From assembly GCA_002224055.1 (NCBI GenBank), contig AZLU01000007.1, positions 248,001 through 312,000 of the forward strand: DNA of 64,000 nucleotides, written 5' to 3'. Position 1 is the stretch's first letter. Every line of letters starts with the position of its first letter. Both the position numbers and the translations under genes were made by a program. Below the pieces are notes generated by a model that worked only from the letters and a program-made list of their open reading frames with translations, ran no database searches and had not been told where the DNA came from. The stretch is from Pezizomycotina sp. ARF18. Taxonomy: Eukaryota > Ascomycota. Below, one piece after another: positions 11,205 to 23,157 of the stretch.

Positions 11205-11797
11205 TCACGCCTCCGCCTCCTCAATCTCAAATATCTCCCCCGCTGCATAAAATGACTTCCATAGTCCTGATCGTACAACTAAACCACGGCCCTTCTCATG
11301 ATCACACGTCCACACGTCCAGATGCTCATTAATAGCTTCGGCAAATAAACTAGCAATATCCATTACACTAATATTCCCGTCTCTATCCTCATTATACTTC
11401 AAAAGCGCCTAGTATAGCCCAAGTAATCCACATAAACATTCCGTATCGGCGGCGTAGAAGCGTTTTCATCCGCGATAGACGAATCGACGAGGCGGATTGA
11501 TCTTGAGGCGGAGAGGTAGAAGTCCTCTACTTTGATACCGCGGTTTTGAGAATCGTTAGGTCGACCGTTGGGCAGTGCCAGTAGATTATGGGCGCCAGTG
11601 GAGGATGACGCTGAAGTCCGGTGGGTATGGAGGTGTTTCGGTGACATAGAGGCGTTCGGCGAGGAGGCCGGTAGTAGTGGATCGTAAGAGATCGTATAAG
11701 CGATGACAAAGAGGACGAAATTTAGTGTTCAAATTTTTATAGTCAGATGGGACAAAATTTAGATTAGGAACTCGGTAGGGAGGGAATCGAAGCCCAT
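11205..11797 (-). pseudogene. F-box family copy I, frame broken
   Basis: ATG 11797 reads MGFDSLPTEFLI, then an in-frame stop. A shifted frame continues DYKNLNTKFRPLCHRLYDLL, the second half of an F-box. The middle frame (to 11399) has SIRLVDSSIADENASTPPI, which matches NLRLVDTTLIDEHVSSPPI of copy J. The last frame has ISVMDIASLFAEAINEH, the C-terminal motif. I and J form their own subgroup and lie in tandem on the minus strand. Confidence 0.62.
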
Positions 11798-11993
11798 TAA
11801 AAGTATGTCGAATGGAACGAACGCTTGGAGAAGTAATTTCTATTATTCCTGAATCTTTCCTCCATTTATCTTAGCACAAGGAAATCTTGATCCAAACTTC
11901 ACAGCTTCCGGTTACAAAAATCGATAACACGGAGTGCGCGTTCATATATAACGTGAACACGTACGCGACTTTTGCGGACGCGATGTATTATTG

Positions 11994-12705
11994 TTACACG
12001 TACACGTCATCACGCAACCGTCTAACGACTGACTTTATATCTTCCGATAGTTGCTCCGCCTCCTCCGCCGCGCGCCTCAATTTATCCTTATGATCTCTCG
12101 TACCCACCGGCCAGGGTTCCTTGCATATAAACTCCCTCAGTAGTGTACGACATGACTCTCTTCATTATAACATTCCTTATCGCAACCGTGATACCCGGAG
12201 GGTAATGAAAGCAGAAGAACTTCCCTTGGTCGCCGTTTATTGCTGCGAGTAAACCGAGCACCACATCGCGTACTGTCAATCTGCCGTCGGGTTTTCCGAG
12301 GCTGTTATTGATAATTAAGAATTTGACGAACGGTATGAGTTTTGTGCCCGCATTCGGGGGATTGGCGGGGATGATACATGCTCATCGATGAGAGTCGTAT
12401 CGACCAGACGAAGATTAGGAGTAAGGTACACATCCGCTATCGTTAACAGTCTACTTCGTGGTATTTTTAAATCAACGGTGAGACGTTCGAGGCAAGGGTG
12501 CCAGGTAACGTTTCCGTAGCCTCGCTGGACATCAGGCGGTAGAGGCTTTCCCCGAAAGAGCGTTTCGGCGAGTGCCCGGTAGAGGCGGAGCTTATGATAC
12601 CGTCGAAATGGCGGCAGACACTCCTAAGTTTGAGTTTCAGCGTGGGATAGTCGAGTAGGAAAAGATATCTAGAAGGATCTCCGTCGGAAGCTCTCCTAGT
12701 GACAT
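11994..12705 (-). pseudogene. F-box family copy J, frame broken
   Basis: ATG 12705 gives MSLGELPTEILLDIFSY, and the next frame reads LDYPTLKLKLRSVCRHFDGI. Then WHPCLERLTVDL stands in the FELHP position, followed by NLRLVDTTLIDEHVSSPPI and GRLTVRDVVLGLLAAINGD, the clearest C-terminal motif of this subgroup. A further frame adds an amphipathic helix with AAEEAEQLSEDIKSVVRRL ending at 11994. At least three shifts. Confidence 0.63.
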
Positions 12706-14594
12706 AACGTAGCTTCAGTTCGCTATTGTTGGATATGAAGACGAGTAACGTTATCTTCGTTCAACCAGAGCAGCAAAGCGGCTCTATGATCTCTCTGCCC
12801 GAAACCGGAGGTGAAAACTTAGCTCCGCAGTGCCACGGAAGTCTTTGAGGCTCCATGCCGCTTTATAGAGCGACGAAGAATCGACGAAGAAATCACTCGG
12901 TCGTGAACGTAATGAAGTCAGCGATGCCTTTATATTGCCCAGTATCCATGAAATCGCTGCTACAAACATCATTTTTTTGGATTCCAACATATAGAAAAGA
13001 TAAATGTAACGAGCGAAGAAGAAAAAAAAAAGGCAGCATTGAAAGGGATATAATCGGGAGGAGACCTGTATTTAGGAAGATGAAGAGAAGCAGCTTTTCC
13101 TGGACTCCGCTCTCAAACGGGTCTACATTAAAACAAAGTTCCCCTTGAGAAGTTTCTATAACATTAGCCTGGATTTGCGACAATGAAATTCGGTTCCCCG
13201 TGCAATATAAAACAGAAGAGGAAGTTTATGCCAATATACCATGAAGTTCCGAAGAACTTGAATATTCAAGCCAATAAAGCTTGTTTTAGACGGTAACCAT
13301 TTCTGAAATAGCCCCAAAAAGATAAAAAAATAAATAAAAGGAAAAAATAATAACTATGTTGACGTCCTCGACAGCATCTATATGCTCGCTTGAGCCAGGA
13401 AATTGATAGTTTATAAAATAGAAGGATATATGATACACACAATCGAATAAAAAAAAGCGGTCACGTATCGATTTTCAAATCTTCTGGAATATATATAAAC
13501 GAACTAGGCCGATAATTCAAGCCTCTTCTAGAAAAAGATTATTTATGGTCAGAAATCTACAAACTCAACGATTCTACAGTCCTGTATTTGTCCTACAGAT
13601 ACTCGCCTTTTATCTAAAAAAGAATTTTTTCCCTCGCCAACAAAAGAACGGCAAAGCAGGAAAAAAGCAATTAATCATGTATAACTAGAAGCAGAGTACA
13701 TAAAGAGTGTAGGCCGTTGCCTACTTGCTGCGTACAATCCTTTAAATAAATTAGGGCTTGTACAGCATATATTAACCTCTGGTCAAATACCTGCAGACAC
13801 TTGCATAATAGAGGGCAAAAGCGTGTGGGATCAAACCCGAGCGGGTAAAGATGTACAGCCGGTTGACAAATAGAACCTGTGCAGGTTCTGATGTAAATAT
13901 ATATATCAGTCTTCCACTATCATTCTGCAGTGTCATTCCTTGTTATCTTACTTTGCTGAAAGACTATGAGCGTCAAGCGCTATGTATGAATAAGCTTTCC
14001 CGTCGGGAAATTTGAACAATAACTTTCTGCATGTGCTGTTCTACTTATCCTGCACGAAATTGTCGAAGACCATCTTTGTTAATTCAACAAAAGGAGAAAA
14101 CAGCTACACGTATACCTCGGCCCTTCCTTCTTTAATCGCTTGGTAATAAGGATATTAGCGAGGTCGACTAGCGCTATGTGCGATGTCAGCATGCCTCGGC
14201 GTTCCATGTTAGCGGTGTGAGTCTACGAACTAAGATCATTTGTGACTAGCTTTGCAGTCTCCTATTAGAGCATGCAGCAAGATCTGCAGTCTTCCATAAC
14301 CAACATCTCTTGTGAATGCATTCCATAAAAGTCATGTTAATCCGGTTAGAGGGGGCCGTATTTATATAGAGCCGTGAAGAGCTCATTGGCCGATGTTGAG
14401 TCCTATCAGCCATCTGAAATACTCATCGTGAGTAGGGTAGCTTCTTTTCCTTGAAAATTCCTAGTTACGTAATAGAATTCGCTTCGAATTCAACATCGAC
14501 GGTTTACAACCACCTCATCTACGCTGGATTGTACAACTTTCTCCAGAGAGAAGCTCGAAAGTTAAAAGAAAAAAGGCAGGTTTCCGGTCAGATC
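12706..14594. other. 1.9 kb AT-rich stretch without a gene
   Basis: Short A-runs (for example 13020-13032) and scattered AT-rich tracts. Open frames here are short and overlap on both strands with no motif that I recognise. Confidence 0.5.
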
Positions 14595-16166
14595 ATGACG
14601 AGCATTCCGATTTGCATCACAGAGCAATGGCCGCAGCCTATACCCTCAACTGTAGAACCACTTGTTTCTATCGCTCAATCTGGACGGGCACTTATATCAA
14701 GCAATGGTTTCCTTTGGAGAAATGGCTCGACGTTACGAGTAGGCTTCCTGGACTATTCGCAAGCCACTAGGCACTACGGCGTAAGGTCCAGCAATTGCCG
14801 TATTGTGGTTAGACTACGCAAATCTTAAAATGGAGTTTCTAGGCGCCCTTGGTAACGTCGACTCCGATATAAGGTGGGCTTCGACAAAAGAGCTCGTGGT
14901 CTTACATCGGTACACAATCCAAAGCTATTCATAGGATGCTGCAACGATAAATTTCGCGTTTACCGACACTACTGAGGAATGGTATGTACACAGCACCATA
15001 CTTCACGAGTTGGCCATGCCCTAGGCCTCGTACACGAGCACCAAGTCCCGAAGGCGGCATACGTTGGAATCGGGAAGCGGTATACGCTTACTACGACGCC
15101 CTCGACTGGCCTAAATGGAGGGTCGACCTAACATATTCACTACCTATGATCGCGATATCACAAAGTATTCCGCATTCGATCCCTATTCAATAATGTGTAC
15201 TATATTCCAGCAGAACATACCCTAGACGGGTTTCCACGAAGTGGAGCACAACTCTGTCCGTCAACGATAAAATTTACATTCCGAATTGTATCCGGGAAAG
15301 TACGGCGGCGGTAATACCTTGCCGGTGTATAAAATGGGGAGCTTTAATACTTGCGAATTGTACCTCGGGGATCCACGTCAATATTTAACAGTAAGAGGAT
15401 TACTTAGATGGAGCACTGACGGTACCTCAGCGATATCCGTTGGGCTTAACTGGCTAGACATGTCTTACAAGAGTGCAGACGGTCAAATTGCGGCGAGCCC
15501 AGCTCGTAGTAGGGAAATCCCCGAATAAAGGCCTTCATTACCAATGACCAATGATATTACGTCACAGCACATCAACATTGAGAGCTGGGCCGATACTTTA
15601 TTTTACGCCGGGGATGTTCATGGCTGGCAGTAGAGGAAACAATCGAAAATTTCAGATCGGCTCCTTTGACACCACTGCGGTACATACTCTAATAATCCTC
15701 AGCCGCAAACCTCAAGATACATCAAGTTCAATTATCCCTATGCATCTCCACCAAAAGTCGTGTCTGGTTGAATAAACTAAGCATTTCACAAAACGCAAAC
15801 TGGCGCGTAAACACCTACGCAAGTATCATCTCGGGGATGGGTTTGAATTCATATAGACACGTGGTCCGGCAGCAAACTATACGAAGCAGGTGCTTCGTGG
15901 ATCGCGTATCCAGCCGACCAGGCGAATGTCAGCAGCGGCCGCGTTCTACATATAACACGTCGCGCTACGAGTCATTTCGATCCAGAGCTTTTACGAACGC
16001 GTCGCGTGTGGTCATGGCTTCAGCTGCTAGACATCGATGTAGGAATGGCTTGCGCGTCAAAGCATATACGAGCGATGTGACAACGAAAGGAATGAAATGG
16101 CATATCGATAGCTGGGGCGATACGAAAGTTCACGCTGCGGAGTGTTCCTATATCGCTTTGCCATGA
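14595..16166 (+). pseudogene. Eroded astacin-type (M12A) metallopeptidase with H-type lectin repeats
   Basis: The N-terminal part (MTSIPICITEQWPQPIPS, then FLWRNGSTLRVGFLD) resembles the start of fungal M12A peptidases. About 130 codons later the zinc site is legible as HEL...HALGLVHEHQ, the astacin HExxHxxGxxHEH signature, followed by GGIRWNREAVYAYYD and a Met-turn-like DPYSIM. After LYPGKYGG come three stretches that resemble H-type lectin domains. Each has a G-S-F-D/N start, and they carry ends such as INIESWADTLFYAGDVHGW, NWRVNTYAS and KWHIDSWGDTKVHAAECSY. H-type lectins bind N-acetylgalactosamine-type sugars in characterised members. There is no obvious signal peptide. The frame is broken several times, so I treat it as a fossil. 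The peptidase call is strong; the number of lectin repeats is less certain. Confidence 0.72.
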
Positions 16167-17127
16167 GGATGACAAAATACCTCCCAAAGGAAACGGATAC
16201 GAGAGGTTTACAAGGGGAAAAGAAAAATAATAGGAAGCTGTGCCCGTTGGATGGAATCTTTATTTCTACCTGTTATTGTCACCTTTTTCTACTTCAGCAT
16301 GATGGTTTTAAAGTCCGGTATGGAGTAGAAGGTGTAGTTTTTTTTTTCTATCTCCGGAGACAAAAGGCTCACCTTACACGTAATGGAAAGGCCGCTATTC
16401 CGAATTAGTTAATGGATATCAGTTACGCTATCGTATAGAGTTTCCTGTGCAAAGTAGACGATTAAAGCCAATAATATTAGTATTAATACAGTACGAAAGG
16501 TATACTGTTTGCGTGAATTACCTTACTAGTACGGAATCAAAAAGCCCTTAATTCCTTGAGCAATTTGTATACCCCTGTCCGCTTCTGTCAAAAAATTTGC
16601 ACGGTGAATAAGTTCGGTATGGTATTGACGCGAAACGCCGAGTGTGAAACATAAACCCCCTTCCTTAATCACAATACAAACGAACTCACTATGATTTTCA
16701 AAAAATAAAAAAAAATAAAAATAAATAAAATAAAAAATAAATAGAAAACCAATTAATCCAGCGAGAGTCTAGCCCGAAAGCCTCACCAAATGACGCCCTT
16801 GGGTCTAGGAGGTTGATTAGGCACGGATTTAACCGTCTTCTCCTAGTTAAGGGACTTGTTACTTCCAAGCCTGGAGGTTTTTGTCTGACGCGCTCTCCCG
16901 TTGCACTATGAGATCTTTCATTCTTGTTTGAGCGGGTAGTCTATTAAATTACCGTTTAAAGTGGAATTATTCAATATAATTATCGCATCCTACTGCCTAA
17001 GAAGTACCAGCAGGTATAACTGAGCTGTGAAGTCAGCGATATTGGACGGTTCAAGGTATTCTCGTTCCCACGCGAACAATTACATACGTCGAAATTATAT
17101 TGTGCGACGTTAGTCTCAAGGAAAGTA
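16167..17127. other. Intergenic stretch holding a tRNA-like fragment
   Basis: A/T-rich; an A-rich tract of AAATAAAA type lies at 16698-16745 next to the tRNA-like fragment. No protein gene supported. Confidence 0.5.
16810..16915 (-). repeat. tRNA-derived fragment (possible SINE head or tRNA pseudogene)
   Basis: On the minus strand TAGTGCAACGG fits the Pol III A box, with a GTGC/GCGC D-stem. GGTTAAATCC at 16834-16825 is one base short of a B box and sits in an ACGG/CCGT stem. The acceptor ends do not pair and the anticodon arm is poor, so it is not a working tRNA. The adjacent A/T-rich tract would fit a SINE, but I see no second copy in the window. Confidence 0.3.
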
Positions 17128-17935
17128 CTACAATATATCTTTTACAACACGGTCATACCATTCACCTCTTTTTCTTCCTCTTATACCCACAAGCATGCAG
17201 AAAACTCCTATGATCGTGCACCACACCCTCCCACCTTCCTTACCGGCGCCCTCACAACCCCACCACGAAAAACGAAATACCCTCAACAATATCAAACCCC
17301 ATACCAAAAGTGCCTCCACTCGCCGCCCTCATCGCGCGCCATCTCCCACATCGGACACGAAGTGCCGTCCCTATCATACTTCACAAACAAACCATACACA
17401 TCTGCATAGCACGCGTAATTACACTCTTTTCCAAGTGTATACCACAGCCTCACTATCCTCCGTTACGCTCCAATAAAACCTCCAGGAAGGATTTTACTGT
17501 AAAAGAATGCATCATCCGCATGACTTGACTACTGGGCATGGATCCCGCCGCGTACGCTGAACCGACGTCGTAATCGCCGGTGACGGTAAAACGCGGAGGT
17601 AATCCCTCACCGTCGTCTGCGCGTGAAGTTAAACGCGTTGTCTAAGGCGCGGAAGCGCGCGTGGCGGCGTGCGAGAGGGAGGCGCGGATGTAAGGGTGCA
17701 GCTCGAAGCAGAAGCATTCCGTGCCTTCGTCTTTGTCTTACTCAGAGCGGCGATGCGGGGTCGTAGTGCTCCGCGTGTTTGCGGAGAGGGCTCGGCGAGG
17801 GGACCGGCGGATGCGGTGGAGATTATGGAGTGGAAGAGGCGGCAGGTGGCGCGGAGGTTTGCGGTGAGGGTGGTGTAGTCGACATGGGAGAAGATGGAGA
17901 CGAAGAGTTCTGTGGGGAGGACTGGAGCTTGTCAT
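17128..17935 (-). pseudogene. F-box family copy K, frame broken
   Basis: From ATG 17935, after one shift, the frame reads PVLPTELFVSIFSHVDYTTL and ANLRATCRLFHSII, a complete F-box. The next frame has CFCFELHPYIRASLSHAA, the FELHP motif. Near 17400 the segment VKYDRDGTSCPMWEMARD resembles TMEDTERCLWEMAEDRKG of copy L. The DNA is GC-rich at third positions in the F-box half, like L, M and N, which form a subgroup. Confidence 0.6.
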
Positions 17936-18162
17936 CGTATGATTTCTTGATCATACGGAGGAGAACATATATTGGAGGAGGTCCCTTGAAGGTTTTGGGC
18001 AGGCTGGAGTTGAACGACTCTCTTTTCTTTTTCTTTTTTTTTCTTTTTTTTTTCTTTTTCTTCTCTTTTTTTTGTGGTTCTAATTTCTAGAATCGCGTCG
18101 TACCCACATTTTCAGTCGCCAAGCCTTGTAGGTGAAGGTCACATGACGTCTACTTGCTATGA
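17936..18162. other. Spacer with pyrimidine-rich tract
   Basis: A T-rich CTTTTTT run lies at about 18020-18072. Otherwise nothing seen. Confidence 0.5.
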
Positions 18163-18959
18163 TCATGGCCCTCGGCAGCCTCCTGTCGTCCCCGCGACCC
18201 TACCCATTCTTAACGAGAAAAAGCCTAACGTCCGGAAACCCCCGTCCGCTTCCGCTTCCCTTCTTCTCCTACTCCTATCCTCACACCGAACTCGCATACC
18301 CTTCCTATCTTCCGCCATCTCCCACAAGCACCTCTCCGTGTCCTCCATCGTCATGTACGGATCCGCCTCCCCGTATCCAACACCCTCCTGTAGCACGCGT
18401 ACTTACACTCCTTCGATAATCCGTACCACAGCTTCAACCGCTTCATATCCTTGTCCGAGAGGGTTAGACAGGAAGAAGGCACGCTGATGTCCGTTAGCGA
18501 TTGCAGCGGCGCGTGCGTCGCGAGCGTCGCAAGCGTCGCGTTTCTGATGTGAGTGTATGCGAAGAGTACGTCGTGGTCGTAGTGCGCGGAGCTGTTGGCG
18601 GTTTGGAGGATGTCGACGAAGCTTAGCGCGTTTTCGGATGCTACGGTGGAGGGATATGGCTGTTTTGTGGGGTACTTGAGGGGGAGAGGATGTGGTGGAT
18701 GTAAGGGTGGACGGTGAAGAGGTAGGTGTCTGAGCGTATCGCGCTGGGGTCGAGGAGGGGACCGCTTGGATATGACGCGGGGGTCATGTTCGAGGAGCGT
18801 ACGGCGCCGGAAGAGGGTGGAAGAGAGGAGGAGCCGGCGTGCTGCTCTACGACCTCGCTGAAGCGGCGGCAGACGCGGCGGAGCCTCGTGAGGTCGAAGT
18901 AGTCGAGTGCAGGAAGATATCGACGAGCAGTTCGGGAGGAAAGAGGTAAGAGCCGCCAT
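18163..18959 (-). pseudogene. F-box family copy L, frame broken
   Basis: ATG 18959. One frame has YLFPPELLVDIFL and the next LDYFDLTRLRRVCRRFSEVV, together an F-box split by one shift. Then YLFTVHPYIHHIL gives the FELHP-type motif. A third frame holds a long segment with SENALSFVDILQTANSS and RLKLWYGLSKECKYACY. The C-terminal DPYMTMEDTERCLWEMAED runs toward 18163. The 3' part overlaps low-complexity pyrimidine-rich sequence on the other strand. Confidence 0.58.
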
Positions 18960-19352
18960 CGTTGGGCTCGAAGTAGCTCGGTCGTAGAGGATTGATAACC
19001 GTAGTTGCGTTTTAAACGTTCAGTTCAAACAAACGCGCGTCGGTTGGGTCTTTGAAGAGACAATTTTTTGCTTCTGGTAGTGTCCTGGCGGATATTTCTC
19101 TTTTGGGAATCGATATTTCAATCTGGACCGTTTAGGATTCAAATCTCGGCCGGGTATGTCATCCCCTTTCTGTTCTCTTTTACCCCGCGTCTCTTGTCCG
19201 ATACTGCCCCAAATTAGACACCCACTATCAAACAAAGAAAGAGAGTCATTATTCTTTTTTCCAGCCTCCTCCTCAACTAATCACGCCTTTCGACTTCACG
19301 ACCGTCTCCCCTCAACACTGCATACTCTAAGCACGATACTCACCCGTACGAT

Positions 19353-20129
19353 ATGGCGAACCTCTCCCTCCTCCCCACCGAACTCCTCCTCGACATCTTC
19401 TCCTACCTCCCCTACCTCCCCTCAAAGTCACCCTCCCTCCGTCTGCCGCCGCCTCCGCTCCGTAATCCACCTAAACGCCGACGACGCCCGTCTCTCCGCG
19501 ACCTTATTCCGCCGACAATCCACAGTCGACGACGACGCGTACACGACGTCAGTCCATAGCCCCTCGACCTGGTTCTGCCTCTCAATCCACCCCTCGTATC
19601 CGCCTCCCTGAAATCCTACACGTCGGCTCATCAACAACCGACGTATTCGATCCGTACATCCCACCCTCCATATCCACCGAATTGCATTCGACTTTTCTTC
19701 GGCGGAGTTGTACTCTCCCTACCTCCGCTCTTCGGGACAATATATGCGCCGCATACGCGTACGCGCGGCGTGATGAAGTCACGGACGCCTACGGGATAGA
19801 TCAGCTGAAGGAGTTAACGGTTGAAGAAGTGGTACATGGGTTGAGACGGTTATCGCGGTAACACGCTGAGCGGTGGGTGCGACATGCGGCAGGGGTGGAG
19901 GATGCTAGCGAGATACGGCGTTTTATACTGGTCCGGAGACGGGAGTTATTATTATTACTTGGATGGGTGGCTGAAGGAGGAAAAAGGTCCGGTGAAGAGC
20001 GTGGGGCTTGTTAGGACCGCGCGGAGGCGATTGAGGGGGAAATACTTGGTGTGGTGGGTGGAGGAAGGGATAGGAAATCTGTGGAATTTAGGCGGGCGAA
20101 GCGGTTTTATCCTTAAAAGTAGATCATGA
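19353..20129 (+). pseudogene. F-box family copy M, frame broken
   Basis: ATG 19353 opens MANLSLLPTELLLDIFSYLP, a strong F-box start. The following LKVTL and VCRRLRSVIHLNADD fall in other frames. TWFCLSIHPSYPPP stands in the FELHP position. The segment AYGIDQLKELTVEEVVHGL (about 19780-19850) is the C-terminal motif, after which another frame runs to 20129 with a Tyr/Trp-rich tail. Every family landmark is present in order with at least three shifts. Confidence 0.64.
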
Positions 20130-21120
20130 AGGGGGCTGAAAAGATCAACGAGCAGATTAACGCGCTACTATTCCTATTTTATGTTATGGGCTTCTGGGGC
20201 GTCTTTTTTTTCAATATCGTATTCCGAATAAAATTTTATTAGAATTTTCATGGAATATAGAAAACCAGTTTGTTGGGGTTTGCTGGGGGGGGGGCTCTAC
20301 GGGTTTCTAGGAGCTCCAGAGATTCTCAGGATCTCTACAAACCCTTTTCGACCCAGGCGGAACACTTTGCGATAGTATTAAATTTGACTTCCTCTCATAT
20401 CGAAAGGCGAATGGAAGACGAAGGCGACGCGGGTAGCAAAAATCTTTCATAATTCGCCTCGCTAAACGCCCGGTTGGATTTTTGGTGGGTAAACGGCGTA
20501 TCCGGCGCTTACATGGTGCAAATATTTGTCCGATAAGGCGGTCAAGCGGCTCAGCCCTCCCACCAAGAAACTGTGAAGATTCCAGAATTCGCCAATCAGC
20601 ATCGCAAAATTCGATACCAGTCATTTACCTACAAAATTATACATGGTACCTTAATTTCAAAATTTTCCAGGGAAAATCAGTAATTCGCCAATTGCGACAT
20701 GTAAGTAAGGAATTAGAACTTAGTACGGGGCTGCTTTGTCCCTGCTTCGGGCTTCCTTTGTTTCTTCATTGTCCGGCGCATTGAGGCGTTCATCGATACT
20801 TTTCTTTTCGCTATTTCTTCATATCCGAAGTGACCCAAATAATTCTCACACGGTGAAAAGAACAAAGATAGTAGCGAAAGAAAAAGGTCTTACGACAAAT
20901 TTCATGGTTATTCTTTTCTTAGCTTTCAGTTGCTGAAACTATTAAAGAAGATCGAGAATGATTTCGCGAGTTATAAATTCCCTTTCCCTTAGATCAAAAT
21001 GATATTTCAGATCAGTTAGCTCTAAGCTTGTTAGAACTTGCCGCACCGTAAAGGAAGGTTATCTTGTTGAGATGCTTCGATAAAAATACCCGGTACTTCT
21101 ATCACCACCATTACTAAAAA
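20130..21120. other. Intergenic stretch
   Basis: A G-run lies near 20285. No gene supported; open frames are short and lack motifs. Confidence 0.45.
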
Positions 21121-21750
21121 ATGCCCTCTCTAGACTCGATACCCCGAACTCCTCCTCCACATCTTCTCTCACCTGCCGTATCTATCCCTCACCACCGCCA
21201 TCCGCTCTACTTGCCGCTCTTCAACTCCGTAGTATCTACGCACGCAGCCTCAACCTACCTTCGTTCAAACCTCTTCCGCGCATCCCCTATACCTCTCACT
21301 ACCAAAATCACCAATAAATCCGAAAACTGCTACGCCGTGCATCCCGCAATACCCAAACTCTTCTCTCCGAATCCAACTCCGTCGGCTTCATAACCACACT
21401 CAACAATTCATACCCCTACAAAATACGCGCGTAGAGAAGGAGAAAGCGATATCGTACGACTCGCGCTTTAACATTAACGACGCACAAGAGGGTCCGTTTA
21501 TTTTATAAGTGGGGAAGTAGAAGCGGAGTTATTGGAGAGGATGACGGTGGGTGATTTCGTCGCGTGGATAGTGAAGAGTAAGTCTGGGAAGAAGAATGGA
21601 GGGGGCAGGCTGTTAGGATGCGTTAGAGGGGGAACGTTGAGTTCTGCGGAGAAGGGTGTTAGTTATAGGTATATTTGCCTGGGGAGTTATGGTGAGAGGA
21701 AGACCGCGGGGGAGGAGAGTTTGGGGCGGTGGTTATACGAGTGTTGTTAG
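21121..21750 (+). pseudogene. F-box family copy N, frame broken
   Basis: From ATG 21121 the shifted frame reads YPELLLHIFSHLPYLSLTTA and IRSTCRSS, an F-box. NCYAVHPAIPKL is the FELHP-type motif. LERMTVGDFVAWIVKSKSG is the C-terminal motif, in a frame open to 21750. It is closest to copy M in its F-box wording (SHLPYLSL, SYLPYL). It is the last family member before the secreted-protein cluster. Confidence 0.62.
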
Positions 21751-22555
21751 GAGTTTATGAGAAAAAAATTCTTGTATTTGATAGGCGTTGGTTTAGATGA
21801 AAGATATTGTATTTTGGGTTAATAAGGAGTAATTCGTCCGGGTCCTTGGGTTTAGCTTATAGTTAGCCTTCTGTTGCTTACGATACCACGTACGTTTTTG
21901 GGTTTCTAATGCTTTACCGGGGAAACGCGAAGGTGTAATAGGAAAGCTGAAATAGGGTATTATTATATGTAAAGATTGCCACGGACTTCCTCTTTTTTTG
22001 GCTCGGGACTCCCCGCCAGTCTACACGCAGCATTTGAGAATCATAACCACCTTATCTCCATCTCCGTATCTATAGTAGTCGTATCTTTACCGTTAATTAT
22101 CTCTTTTGCACTATTTATATCTCTAATACTAGATGCATATCTACCGCCAGCTATATCTTTGCCGTTGCGCCAAAGTATTTTTAGGTCGCGATGGGTGGAA
22201 ACTCGGTCGGAAGCAAAAGATTCGTTACAATAATTACGTATTTTCGCTCATATCTACCAATAGCCTAGCCTTGGAAATATCTTAACATATGACTACCCAA
22301 AGATAAGAATTTTTAGGGTTGAAGGCTTTTCGATTGAAGAAATTTCTTCTCTGAAGACGCCCTAAGGAGGGAAAAGAGGGATGTGGAGCAAAGTGGGGGA
22401 GATTCGGAGGCTTGGCATGACACTGATGATGCCCACTGCAAAGTTCCCGGGATTTCAGCTTCAAAAAAAAAAAAAAAAAAAACTTTTCCGACTTCAATAG
22501 TTGAGATTATTATACAAACTTACTTCGCCAAATAGACTAGCAAAGAGAGAAATAG
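21751..22555. other. Intergenic stretch with A-run
   Basis: An A-run lies at 22464-22482. No gene seen. Confidence 0.45.
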
Positions 22556-23157
22556 CCGTACAGTATCCACGGCGGTTTTGTTACATTCCCTACGTATGAG
22601 ATATACGCCAACGGCCGACAGGATCTGCTTGATGACGGTGTTCAATCGCTTTTCATTATCACCAAGCACCCTAACACCGGTTCAGCGGTGCGGCACAAAA
22701 AATGGTTTCTCAAAGATAGAAGACTCGGGTACAAATTTTATGAGAACAGGCCCGAGAAGGCACGATTTTCTTGAACATAAGAACTGGGGAATATATCGCC
22801 AGCGAAACCGACGTCTTGATTCTTAGCTATGGTCCCCGCTATTCATGCTGGAGGAAGACGACACGATGAACCGCGGGGCGAAGCCCGCAACGAAGCTATC
22901 CTGAGATAAGAAAAGGGTATTGATATTTGATCATGGCGGACGTGCCTGCGGGGATGAGACCAGGCCACTATACTTGGAGGTATTGCCCCTGCCGGGACGG
23001 ACGGTACTATACCGCAAGAATAGACGGGAAGACGGTGAAGCTGCTGGACCTTAAGTGGGACATTCTCGAGGCTTTGTTATCAAGCGGAGATAACCCAGGA
23101 TATATACAAAGGGTCACTTGCGTGGATCTCAAGATCAAGAAGCGTCTGATGTGCTAA
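22556..23157 (+). pseudogene. Secreted family copy 1 (5' part not found, frame broken)
   Basis: The first legible part is GGFVTFPTYEIYANGRQDL and LFIITKHPNTGSAVRHKK, which matches DGTFITLPQDYHVELDDQ and LLIRGNDPHTGVAEKDEN of copy 2. The last frame (about 22933-23157) reads GHYTWRYCPCRDGRYY, IDGKTVKLLDLKWD and VTCVDLKIKKRLMC, the family's C-terminal block with two conserved Cys. I see no signal-peptide exon upstream. The two parts are in different frames with stops between. Function unknown; extracellular location is inferred from sister copies. Confidence 0.6.

Noticed and set aside
18350-18490. Plus-strand Ser/Pro-rich frame over copy L
   Set aside because: It is the shadow of the minus-strand F-box family copy, which has the recognisable motifs.
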